From positions 1 to 30,162 of the forward strand of contig NZ_CAMXYY010000009.1 in assembly GCF_947253395.1 (NCBI RefSeq): a stretch of DNA of 30,162 bases. Reading direction: 5' to 3'. The stretch comes from an uncultured Olegusella sp. (GTDB taxonomy: Bacteria > Actinomycetota > Coriobacteriia > Coriobacteriales > Atopobiaceae). Shown here piece after piece: positions 1 through 7,371 of the stretch (position 1 is its first letter; every line of letters starts with the position of its first letter). The translations under genes were made by a program, and so were the position numbers. Under the pieces are notes generated by a model that worked only from the letters and a program-made list of their open reading frames with translations, was not told where the DNA came from and did no database searches.

Positions 1-1484
1 GTTTTAGAAAACGAGATGATGTAGCGGCGCGCAGCATTGACACCATTGCGCCGCTGAATCCACGCGACTGCACGGAAGGTATCCAGTACCTCTCGAGTCA
101 TCGGATTGAGCTGGCCACGTTCGCCCCAACGCCCATGTTCATGGATATCCGCCAGCGCTCGAGCATGCACGACGGAATGCTGACGAAACTCCATCTCAAC
201 CAAATGAAAGCCAAAGGTTTGCGCTTGCCAAATCAATTTTTGTAAGGGACCATACGCAGTGCGCACGGCCCCTGCCGCAGCAAGCGATCGTTGCACTACT
301 TGCAAATCCTCTATATATACCTCCGCAGATGGATACATCACGTCTGCTGTGCGGCTCACCGTTGCGCGCAAACGCTGGGAAATTACCAGCATAACAGCAC
401 GATGAGTCTCAAACGCCGAGCGCTCAAGAGCAGAACTCGTGAGTCCCTCGCTCATCTCAACTTGATGATTCCACAGATTGAGCAATTCTGCAGACGCTGG
501 AGTTGTTGACACATCAAGTGTCATATTGCGGCCCACATCATGGGTATGTTGTGCCAACGCCTCAAGCGCATGCACGCGGAATTTCTCAGCTACATCCCGG
601 CTCACCTTGGCTGTTACGTTAGGATTGCCGTCGCGATCAGAGCCAATCCAGCTTCCGGGATGGAAAAACGCGGGACATTTAGGCGGCAGCAGACCGGCCT
701 TATCTCCCTGTGCCCAGTCATCAAAACGTCGATATACCTCAGGCACCATATCAAAAAGCGTCGCATCAAAAATACCCAAAATCGTATCAGCCTCTTCAAC
801 AGGCGTGGGTTTTTTGAGCGCAATGGGAGAAGTGCGCAGCAGGGCCTCGATTTCCTGCAACATCAGGCGTTCATTTTCCACCAAGCCAATGCCTGATAGA
901 CGCGAACGTTCCTCAAGCAAATCGGCAATACGACGAATTTTAGCTTCGACTGCCTTGCGACGCGCCTCAGTAGGATGTGCGGTAAACACCGGGTGAAACT
1001 CTAGACGCTCAAGCAGACGATCTGCTTCCTCTTTACCACACTCAAGAGTGAGTTCGTGATAAGCAACTGTTAGCTCGTTGACAGGATCACTTTCCACAGA
1101 GGGCTTGTGTTCGGCCTCGCGAGCCTTAAGCGCATGTACGCGATAGCTCTCCTCACAAATATTTGCGCAATGAAAAAAAGTTGCAAACGCACGCATTAAG
1201 AGTGTTGCTTGTTCGGTCGGCAGCGAATCTATGATACTCACCGCATCTTCAAAGATCGCTTCGCGCTGTCTGGTATCTAAGCTCTTGTTATATAAATCTG
1301 CCTCAGCAGCAAGCAGGTCCTCAAAGGTTGCAAGCAAGCTGGGATCATTTTCTTGGATGATGGTGCTTACCAAACGCAGAAAAAGCGAAAGGTTGTCTTT
1401 AATCTGATCGGGCACATTTACCGCATCAAACGCTCGTGCAGCAGCACTTTTGCCCTGGGGTACCGTACTCCCCTGTTCTTGCAT
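1..1484 (-). CDS. ppc: Phosphoenolpyruvate carboxylase, N-terminal half (cut by window edge)
   Basis: Carboxylates PEP with bicarbonate to oxaloacetate, refilling the C4-acid pool in the cytoplasm. My translation of the minus strand from 1484 to the edge gives about 494 residues, roughly half of the usual 880-950; the C-terminal half lies outside the window. The family's histidine motif TAHPTEARR is near residue 170 and the glycine-rich stretch GSWIGSDRDGNPNVT near 280, both typical of bacterial PEPC. Two in-frame ATGs are adjacent (1487 and 1484). GGAAGGAG lies only 2 bases from the first and 5 from the second, so I chose the second. It is divergent from the flippase-like gene. A palindrome and a TATACT box lie just upstream. 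No frameshift is seen in the visible part. Confidence 0.95.
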   Translation of the reverse strand, partial: MQEQGSTVPQGKSAAARAFDAVNVPDQIKDNLSLFLRLVSTIIQENDPSLLATFEDLLAAEADLYNKSLDTRQREAIFEDAVSIIDSLPTEQATLLMRAFATFFHCANICEESYRVHALKAREAEHKPSVESDPVNELTVAYHELTLECGKEEADRLLERLEFHPVFTAHPTEARRKAVEAKIRRIADLLEERSRLSGIGLVENERLMLQEIEALLRTSPIALKKPTPVEEADTILGIFDATLFDMVPEVYRRFDDWAQGDKAGLLPPKCPAFFHPGSWIGSDRDGNPNVTAKVSRDVAEKFRVHALEALAQHTHDVGRNMTLDVSTTPASAELLNLWNHQVEMSEGLTSSALERSAFETHRAVMLVISQRLRATVSRTADVMYPSAEVYIEDLQVVQRSLAAAGAVRTAYGPLQKLIWQAQTFGFHLVEMEFRQHSVVHARALADIHEHGRWGERGQLNPMTREVLDTFRAVAWIQRRNGVNAARRYIISFSK

Positions 1485-1502
1485 CATTGCTCCTTCCGTG
1501 CA

Positions 1503-1528
1503 GTATATAAGCGCAAGTTGTTGCGCTT
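1503..1528 (-). promoter_or_regulatory. Putative ppc -10 box next to a perfect 8-bp-arm palindrome
   Basis: On the minus strand TATACT (1508-1503) sits about 20 bases before the ppc start. Abutting it upstream are arms AAGCGCAA and TTGCGCTT (1509-1516 and 1521-1528) around a 4-base spacer, a perfect inverted repeat. This is where a repressor operator would lie. Read on the plus strand, the same repeat is followed by a T run and could instead be a small terminator blocking transcription across the divergent gap. No good -35 box is seen. Confidence 0.4.
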
Positions 1529-1678
1529 TTTGCACATACCCAGATACCATAGCGCGATTTTGTCGCGTTGCACGCGTGTTACCTTATCTCGACCTTAAAG
1601 AAACTCAGAATTTACGGTCATATTCAAACTTGAGCTTTACAATCAGTTCCAGACAAACAATCGCAAAAGGGGTTTTGA

Positions 1679-3100
1679 GTGAACAAAGCATTTTCCACTA
1701 TTCAGCAAAGACGTGCTCGTGCTGCCCAAGCCCGTCGCGTTCGTGCAGCTCGTAATGCTCGCAGACCAAGTCCCGCAGAACATAAGCCCTCGCCTTTAGT
1801 ACGCATTATCAACAGTTGGTGGGACCGCTTGCTGCAATCGGTTACCCGCCATGAATTTGGCGATGCGGTAGAGCTCTATGGAGCAGGGCGCACACAACGC
1901 GACTACATTTGGAACTCGCTTGGCCTAGCTGCTTGGGGTGCAGAGTTTCCTTTTCTCACAGTTGTGGTCACACAGCTCGTAGGCGTCAAAGGTGCCGGTA
2001 TGTTTTCGATGGCATACGTGACTGGCATGATGTTGATGTTTATTGGCAACTATGGAGCGCGCACCTTCCAAGTTTCTGATGTACACGAAGAGCAGAGCTT
2101 TGCGGCATATCAGATCCAGCGTTTTTTGGCTTGTGCCTTGATGGTTGCAGTAGGTGTTGTGTGGTGTGCACTGCACCGATACGACCATCAGATGAATCAG
2201 ATTTGCTTTGGCGTTTTTGGCTTCCGCATGATAGATGCCTTAGCCGATGTCTATGAAGGACGTCTACAACAGCAAGACAAACTCTATCTAGCAGGCATTT
2301 CTCAGGCGTTGCGCTCATCTGTAACCTTCATTGCCTGCAGCGCTGTACTCTTGTTGACCCGTAATTTAGCTACGGCAAGTATGGCACTTTTGATTGGTGC
2401 TATAGCAACTTTTCTCTTTGCAACGCTACCTTTGGCACTCCTTGAAACGCCCAAATCGCGTGCGCCCGAATTCGTCGAAATTCGCGAAATCTTTATCCAA
2501 TGTTTTCCCGCTGCAGCAGCACTTTTCCTCTATGCCGTTATCGACAACATGCCCAAGTTTGCAATGGAAGGCGCTTTGTCCTATGACAACCAGCTCTACT
2601 ACAACGCAATTTATTTCCCTGCACATGCCATCATCATGACCATCGGCTTTGTCTACAAGCCACAGCTTGTTCGCCTCGCAAATGTCTGGGCAGACCCACG
2701 TGGCAGAAGACGCTTTGACGTCATCATTCTTGCCGTGCTAGGAGTCACTGCCGCCGTAACTGCCATCGTTGCGTTGCTTATGAACGTCATTGGCATCAAA
2801 GTCATGAGCTTCTGCTATGGTCTTGACTTTGAGCGTTTTGGTGACCTCATCTACGCGATGATTATCTCGGGCGGCCTTGCTGCCGCTATCGACTTTTTGT
2901 ATCAGATTATTACCGTAGTACGCCAACAAGAAGCGGTAACCAAGCTTTATACCTTAGGGTTTGCAATTTCGGTGCCCGTTTCATATGGCCTGGTGCATTT
3001 ACTCAAACTGCGGGGTGCCATCTATGCTTCGTTGGTCACGATGGGCGTTTTGCTCATCTTGCTCGCTATCCAATATGTCACCATCCGTCGTCGTGCCTAG
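1679..3100 (+). CDS. Polysaccharide flippase-like multispanning membrane protein
   Basis: Predicted lipid-linked oligosaccharide or polysaccharide exporter of the Wzx/MATE-like superfamily, 473 residues. The start is GTG at 1679, with AAGGGG six bases before it. Residues 1-55 are hydrophilic and very arginine-rich. From about residue 75 a series of hydrophobic segments, probably 12, runs to the C-terminus, separated by short loops. The length and the pattern of two similar hydrophobic halves fit the flippase family, but I see no signature residues that fix the substrate. It stands alone on the plus strand between divergent ppc and convergent glycerate kinase. No glycosyltransferase lies beside it, so the polymer it serves is unknown. 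The family call is from overall character; the exact role is inferred. Confidence 0.7.
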   Translation: MNKAFSTIQQRRARAAQARRVRAARNARRPSPAEHKPSPLVRIINSWWDRLLQSVTRHEFGDAVELYGAGRTQRDYIWNSLGLAAWGAEFPFLTVVVTQLVGVKGAGMFSMAYVTGMMLMFIGNYGARTFQVSDVHEEQSFAAYQIQRFLACALMVAVGVVWCALHRYDHQMNQICFGVFGFRMIDALADVYEGRLQQQDKLYLAGISQALRSSVTFIACSAVLLLTRNLATASMALLIGAIATFLFATLPLALLETPKSRAPEFVEIREIFIQCFPAAAALFLYAVIDNMPKFAMEGALSYDNQLYYNAIYFPAHAIIMTIGFVYKPQLVRLANVWADPRGRRRFDVIILAVLGVTAAVTAIVALLMNVIGIKVMSFCYGLDFERFGDLIYAMIISGGLAAAIDFLYQIITVVRQQEAVTKLYTLGFAISVPVSYGLVHLLKLRGAIYASLVTMGVLLILLAIQYVTIRRRA

Positions 3101-3134
3101 GCGTGCGACTAATCATCAAAAAACGCCTTACGGG

Positions 3135-4292
3135 TCAGTGGTGTCCAAGCATAAACGCACGCATGGCTGTTTCGCCAGCAAGTGGCAACGAGATGGCTGT
3201 TCTGGCACAAGCTTGTGCCAACGTCATGGGTTCTGTGAGCGCAGGAATTACCAAGTCGATACCTTGGCCCCAAACCGCACCAAGGTCATCTGCACGGCTG
3301 CCAACCACAGCAATCACAGGGATACCACGTGAACGCGCTCGACGAGCAATGCCTACCGGAGCCTTGCCTGAGGCAGTTTGCGCATCCATGCGGCCTTCAC
3401 CTGTAATTACCAAATCAACACCGCGCAACATATGATCAAAATCAATGGCATTAAGCACTTCTTCGATGCCACGTTTGGGAGTAGCCCCACACAAAGCAGC
3501 CAAGCAGAACCCCAGACCACCTGCAGCTCCTGCACCATGTATGCGGGATATATCCTTACCCACCGATTCCATCATCGCATGGGCGTAGCGTACCATCCAC
3601 GAATCAAACATACCCAACTTGTCTTGGGGAAGCCCTTTTTGAGGACCATATACGTGGATTGCACCATCAAGCCCATATAAAGGATTTGTCACATCGGTCA
3701 GCAGAATAATCTCGGTTACCTTGAGACGAAAATCTAAGCCTGAAAGGTCAATGCGCACAACATCACGCAAACCAACTAGGCCTCGAGTAACCTCACTGCC
3801 ATCAAGTGCCAACACACGAGCACCCAGTGCTTGGGCAAGACCTGCTCCTCCATCACTTGTGCCAGTACCACCCAAGCCTAGATAAATACGACCTACCCCA
3901 CGGTCAAGCGCATCTAAAATCATCTGTCCAAGACCAAAACTTGAGGCATGCAACGCATCTTCTTCGCTGCAAGAGCTCAGGGCGATACCTGCAGCAGAAG
4001 CAGCCTCCATAACAGCAGAGCCATCAGACAAAACACCGTATGAAACATCAATCTGCCCCCCGAGAGGACCTTCTACCTGCAGCGTTCTTCGCTCGCCACC
4101 CCGCGTGGCCAAAAGCGCATCAACTGTACCCTCCCCGCCATCAGCGATAGGTACACAACGAACATGAGCTTGTGGACAGATTCGCTGCACACCTTGTGCT
4201 ATGAGCTCAGCCGCTTTTGCACTGGTCGCAGAACCCTTAAAGGAATCAGTGGCTATCAAAACCTTGGTGTCGATGTGAGGCAGACTACTCAT
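3135..4292 (-). CDS. Glycerate kinase (GlxK/GarK family)
   Basis: Phosphorylates glycerate with ATP, to 2- or 3-phosphoglycerate depending on the subfamily, feeding lower glycolysis. It has 385 residues, normal for the family (about 380). It opens with IATDSFKGSATS, the family's N-terminal signature. The mid-region has GLGGTGTSDGGAG and the C-terminal third has TGEGRMDAQTASGKAP, both conserved in GlxK-type kinases. Its ATG overlaps the glutaredoxin stop by four bases, so the two are translationally coupled. I see no glyoxylate or glycerate uptake genes nearby to say which pathway supplies the substrate. It converges with the flippase-like gene, with only about 34 bases between the two stops. 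Confidence 0.93.
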   Translation of the reverse strand: MSSLPHIDTKVLIATDSFKGSATSAKAAELIAQGVQRICPQAHVRCVPIADGGEGTVDALLATRGGERRTLQVEGPLGGQIDVSYGVLSDGSAVMEAASAAGIALSSCSEEDALHASSFGLGQMILDALDRGVGRIYLGLGGTGTSDGGAGLAQALGARVLALDGSEVTRGLVGLRDVVRIDLSGLDFRLKVTEIILLTDVTNPLYGLDGAIHVYGPQKGLPQDKLGMFDSWMVRYAHAMMESVGKDISRIHGAGAAGGLGFCLAALCGATPKRGIEEVLNAIDFDHMLRGVDLVITGEGRMDAQTASGKAPVGIARRARSRGIPVIAVVGSRADDLGAVWGQGIDLVIPALTEPMTLAQACARTAISLPLAGETAMRAFMLGHH

Positions 4293-4612
4293 TTGAAGCT
4301 ACAACCACCCGCAATCGAGCAAGCAGTGCCTGAAGGAATGTCCGTATCTGCCGAGATATCCTCAGCAATGCCAAACTCACGACCTAAATAAGCAATAATG
4401 TCGCTGGACTCATAGAGAGCCTTGCCATCAATAAAAAGGCAGGGTACTTGACGCTTGCCACCAATCTCAATAAGGCGAGCACGTTCGGCATCGCCGTCTT
4501 CTTCAGCGTAAATATCGTGCATCTCAAGCTCGATATGGTGAGCATCCATAAAATCCATGACCTTGTGACACCACGGACAATCTGGTTTATAAAAAAGCTC
4601 AAGCTTTGCCAT
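4289..4612 (-). CDS. Glutaredoxin with cysteine-containing C-terminal tail
   Basis: Small thiol-disulfide oxidoreductase of the glutaredoxin/GST-N fold, 107 residues. The active-site motif CPWC is at residues 12-15 after a short first beta strand (KLELFYKPD). The cis-proline region VPCLFIDG and the ESSDIIAYL helix also match glutaredoxins. After the normal end of the fold a tail of about 20 residues carries two more cysteines (GTACSIAGGC), which is unusual. The ribosome-binding site is weak (GAGA-type). It is first in a two-gene operon with glycerate kinase, with a plausible promoter at 4664-4693. Its reductant (glutathione, another thiol or a reductase) cannot be told from the sequence. Confidence 0.88.
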   Translation of the reverse strand: MAKLELFYKPDCPWCHKVMDFMDAHHIELEMHDIYAEEDGDAERARLIEIGGKRQVPCLFIDGKALYESSDIIAYLGREFGIAEDISADTDIPSGTACSIAGGCSFK

Positions 4613-4663
4613 AATTTCTCATCTCTCATCAACAACACATCATCGTACGTTCCTACAACCAAT

Positions 4664-4693
4664 ATAAAACTTACCCACGCGCCTTGCTTTCAA
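4664..4693 (-). promoter_or_regulatory. Putative promoter of the glutaredoxin-glycerate kinase operon
   Basis: On the minus strand TTGAAA (4693-4688) is followed after 18 bases by TTTTAT (4669-4664). This lies in the 108-base gap after the nucleoid-protein gene and about 52 bases before the glutaredoxin ATG. The -35 box and spacing match the stronger rpsA promoter in this window; the -10 box matches TATAAT at four of six bases. Confidence 0.45.
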
Positions 4694-4720
4694 ACTCTCG
4701 CCAAGCGGACTAAGCAAAAA

Positions 4721-5800
4721 CTAACGATTTTCGATGTGTGCGGCATGAATAGTAATCTGGATGCCGCCCTCACGGTCCTGTGCAAACTCAATGTAGTGCT
4801 GGTCGGATGCATAGGCAGACGGGAAGGTAATATCGATACCAGTATCCGTACGTATGCGGTGACTTTTTGCCAAACGATTTGCTGTCGAGGCACGCAAGTG
4901 AACTTCTTCGGGCAAAGCTTCCTCCTGCACCGCCGCTGCAAAACGACTTGCAAGCTCGGGCTTGTTTGCAAATACTTGCTCACCCAGCTCACGCGGTGTA
5001 ATCGCACTATCTTGCTGTGCACTATGGGTCACATAATCTTTGGCATCAGCTATAGCAAGCGCCGCTGGTTCACCGTATTGCTCAGCAATATCGCCTGCAA
5101 TGCGTACCACCGTATCTACTACCTTGCGTGGGGAAGGCGCTGGTGTGCAGTGCAACAAGGTCTGAGAAAGCAGGTGCCAAGGATTGCCGGCAAGTTGTAT
5201 CTTTTCGTCAACGATACCTACTTCGAAAGTGTCCATATCGATCACCATGTAGTGCGACAATTTCTGTGTAGGATTGGGCAAAGCAGAATCATTGGTTGAA
5301 AGCCCACTTGCTGAGACGCCATCCCTATCCATCAGCTGATGCACAAAGGCGCGCTTACGCGGCAGCAACATAATGCCCAAGAAACGACGACTACGATCTT
5401 CTCCTTTTTCATCATCCCAAGGCAGCTCATCATCAACATCGATTTTTGTCCCCAAAGTTGCATGTGCCGCCTCAGTATCAGTAAAGTCAGCTACGAGCAA
5501 ATCGCAGGGCACCGCCTCTTCACTCAGGCGCAGCTGTTCCCATAGCTCGCGAGCAATATCTTGCGATAGGTCTACAAGAGTTCGTATGCCTTGTGCATAG
5601 CGCAACAATTCGGATCCCAAATTTGATGTTGTCTCAAGTCTTGCTGTGTTGTTATCAGGACTATCTGTTGCCTTGCGCATCATGCGCTGCACATACGAGC
5701 GCGGCTGACGCTCACTCAAATCTAATTCGCGTTCAGACAATATGCACGAACCCGTATCTAAATCAAAAACATGCAGCACTGCATGGTCTACCTTGAGCAT
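4721..5800 (-). CDS. Nucleoid-associated protein, NdpA/YejK family
   Basis: Member of the 37-kDa nucleoid-associated protein family (NdpA/YejK in Proteobacteria, with distant Gram-positive members), 359 residues. Recognised from the N-terminal layout (VDHAVLHVFDLDTG, followed by SELLRYAQG) and the central stretch FLGIMLLPRKRAFVHQL. It is soluble, with no signal or membrane segment. The start ATG at 5800 has GGGAG eight bases ahead, lying inside the last codons of the upstream ArsR-family gene. The gap between the two genes is three bases, so they are co-translated. In E. coli the protein sits on the nucleoid but its biochemical role is unclear. The family call is moderately sure and the function is not known. 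Confidence 0.75.
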   Translation of the reverse strand: MLKVDHAVLHVFDLDTGSCILSERELDLSERQPRSYVQRMMRKATDSPDNNTARLETTSNLGSELLRYAQGIRTLVDLSQDIARELWEQLRLSEEAVPCDLLVADFTDTEAAHATLGTKIDVDDELPWDDEKGEDRSRRFLGIMLLPRKRAFVHQLMDRDGVSASGLSTNDSALPNPTQKLSHYMVIDMDTFEVGIVDEKIQLAGNPWHLLSQTLLHCTPAPSPRKVVDTVVRIAGDIAEQYGEPAALAIADAKDYVTHSAQQDSAITPRELGEQVFANKPELASRFAAAVQEEALPEEVHLRASTANRLAKSHRIRTDTGIDITFPSAYASDQHYIEFAQDREGGIQITIHAAHIENR

Positions 5801-5803
5801 CTA

Positions 5804-6172
5804 CTAAACTCCCTCAAACGTATGGCCGGCATGTTCTAGACCGACACGCAAAAGTGTATTTACATGATCATCCGCAATGGTATACACCGACCGCTGACCC
5901 TCGCGCCTCGCCGACACAAGACCGCGGTCGCGCAACAAACGTAGCTGATGCGAGACCGCCGATTGGGACACATTGCACACCTCTTCGAGCTCCTTGACGC
6001 TGCGCTCCCCCATTGACAGCGCCCCCAAAATCCTAAAGCGCGTATAATCCGAAAGCGCATCAAAAATTTGCGTCGCGGTATAGATTAAATCATCATCTTT
6101 TATCAGCTCACACAGCTCGGCATCTGAGGCCAAGGTTGGCTTTTCTTCATAATGATGAGGTGTTTCAAACAT
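5804..6172 (-). CDS. ArsR/SmtB-family repressor with a CzrA-type alpha-5 zinc site
   Basis: Winged-helix metal-responsive repressor, about 122 residues. The HTH runs from VKELEEVCNVSQSAVSHQLRLLR into the wing (REGQRSVY). The last helix carries Asp101, His103, His114 and His117, spaced 2, 11 and 3. That is exactly the spacing of the alpha-5 Zn/Co site of SmtB and CzrA (D84, H86, H97, H100 in CzrA). The cysteine pair of arsenic/cadmium sensors is absent (one Cys only). Start choice: an upstream ATG at 6178 abuts GGAGG with no spacer, while the ATG at 6172 lies six bases after it, so I prefer 6172. It is first in an operon with the nucleoid-associated protein; no metal pump is adjacent. The metal identity is inferred from ligand spacing. 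Confidence 0.92.
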   Translation of the reverse strand: MFETPHHYEEKPTLASDAELCELIKDDDLIYTATQIFDALSDYTRFRILGALSMGERSVKELEEVCNVSQSAVSHQLRLLRDRGLVSARREGQRSVYTIADDHVNTLLRVGLEHAGHTFEGV

Positions 6173-6205
6173 GAGCATCCTCCATAAACTTTGTCTTGGT
6201 TTGTG

Positions 6206-6211
6206 AGTATA
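6206..6211 (-). promoter_or_regulatory. Possible -10 box of the zinc-sensor operon
   Basis: TATACT on the minus strand, about 34 bases before the preferred start. No convincing -35 box precedes it at 16-18 bases. I also see no clear SmtB/CzrA-type 12-2-12 operator in the 173-base divergent gap, so this is a weak call. Confidence 0.3.
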
Positions 6212-6288
6212 TCGCAGGTCTTTGAGAGGCGCGCTAAACTACAGGGGAGAGAACTCTACATCGACACGATTACCCAAGATCGCTGCCG

Positions 6289-6318
6289 TTGATAAACAAG
6301 ATATGAGGCCTGTACACA
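6289..6318 (+). promoter_or_regulatory. Possible promoter of the lysozyme / LTA-synthase-like operon
   Basis: TTGATA (6289-6294), an 18-base spacer, then TACACA (6313-6318), followed about 20 bases later by AAGGAGGTGA and the TTG start at 6352. The -35 is good and the -10 poor. Confidence 0.35.
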
Positions 6319-6351
6319 CAAGCCACGCAAAGCAGACAAGGAGGTGAGCTT

Positions 6352-7371
6352 TTGTCAGCTAGAAGACGCAAGCACATGCCAACGCACAGAGACAGACAGC
6401 GTCATGCACACTTCAGTGCCAATACCGCCCGGGCAAGAAGAAGAACTTCTTCCGCCTCAAGGCAGCGCCCTGATGCCCGCCATAGTAATGCTGCAGCTCG
6501 CCGCAAGCCCGCCAACCCGCGTCGCCGTAATGAGCGTAGGCATTCCTCTACGTTTTTACCCGTATTGCTCGTATTGGTAGTAGCAGCAGTCATTATGGGT
6601 TTTCGTTTGGTCGCCTGCCAGGCACCCGCCACTCAAAACCAAATTAATACAGGCGTTGATGCTTCCAAGCTCTATGACAACCCCTATGACTGGTCAAAGC
6701 TTAAAACTGACAATAAGGGTCGCATCACGTATGTCTCAGACGGGAAAACCCTCTCTTATACGGGTATCGATGTCTCCCAGCATCAAGGAACCATTGACTG
6801 GGAGCGTGTGGCTGCTGACGGCATTGACTTTGCTTACATTCGCGTAGGCTACCGCAGTGCCGATATTGGCAAAATTGCTGAGGATGAGACTGCCGAGAAA
6901 AACCTCGCCGGCGCAAGCGCAGCGGGACTTAAGCTTGGCGTGTATTTTTACTCACAGGCAATGAGCGTCGATGAAGCTCGTGAAGAAGCAGACCTTGTGC
7001 TCAATGCCATCAAAAACACCACCATCTCCTATCCTATTGTCTTTGACTTTGAGACAGGCAACCTCAAAACCGAACGTGTTAAGGAGATGAGTTTTGATGA
7101 GCGCACTGCCGTAGCTGTTGCCTTCTGTGAGCGCATCGAAGAGGCTGGTTATTCTGCTATGGTCTACGGCAATGCGAGTGGACTTATGGGCTTTGATACC
7201 GAAAAACTCGCTTCTCGCGGTTTTTGGTATGCCGAGTACGCTAGTGTGCCCTCCTCCTCAATTCGGATGGCTATCTGGCAGTACTCCAGCACAGGTAGCG
7301 TAGCCGGCATTGAAGGACCCGTTGATCTTGACCTTGATCTCACACCCATTCTCAAGAAAGCTAACAAATGA
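6352..7371 (+). CDS. Membrane-anchored GH25 lysozyme (N-acetylmuramidase)
   Basis: Cleaves the MurNAc-GlcNAc bond of peptidoglycan outside the membrane; 339 residues. Residues 1-65 are a long arginine-rich cytoplasmic tail. One membrane span covers about 67-88, then a linker, then the GH25 barrel from about 138. Family motifs are GIDVSQHQGTIDW (Asp140), the catalytic pair in PIVFDFE (Asp232, Glu234), FWYAEY, and the closing IWQYSS...VDLDLD. The start is TTG at 6352, seven bases after a perfect AGGAGG; a GTG at 6344 in another frame is inside the ribosome-binding site and gives an unrelated product. The stop overlaps the start of the LTA-synthase-like gene by four bases, so lysozyme and polymer synthase are made together. 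Confidence 0.93.
   Translation: MSARRRKHMPTHRDRQRHAHFSANTARARRRTSSASRQRPDARHSNAAARRKPANPRRRNERRHSSTFLPVLLVLVVAAVIMGFRLVACQAPATQNQINTGVDASKLYDNPYDWSKLKTDNKGRITYVSDGKTLSYTGIDVSQHQGTIDWERVAADGIDFAYIRVGYRSADIGKIAEDETAEKNLAGASAAGLKLGVYFYSQAMSVDEAREEADLVLNAIKNTTISYPIVFDFETGNLKTERVKEMSFDERTAVAVAFCERIEEAGYSAMVYGNASGLMGFDTEKLASRGFWYAEYASVPSSSIRMAIWQYSSTGSVAGIEGPVDLDLDLTPILKKANK

Noticed and set aside
478..996. 172-codon open frame opposite ppc
   Set aside because: The minus strand here encodes clear PEP carboxylase motifs; the plus frame is serine/arginine-rich shadow sequence.
3099..3128. Terminator between convergent flippase-like and glycerate kinase genes
   Set aside because: AGGCGT/ACGCCT arms exist but the loop is 18 bases and no T run follows on either side.
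4448..5299. 283-codon open frame on the plus strand opposite the nucleoid protein and glutaredoxin genes
   Set aside because: It crosses two well-supported genes and a promoter region, and its composition is not protein-like.
6173..6351. SmtB/CzrA operator in the divergent gap
   Set aside because: No convincing AT-rich 12-2-12 inverted repeat was seen, so autoregulation is not claimed as a feature.
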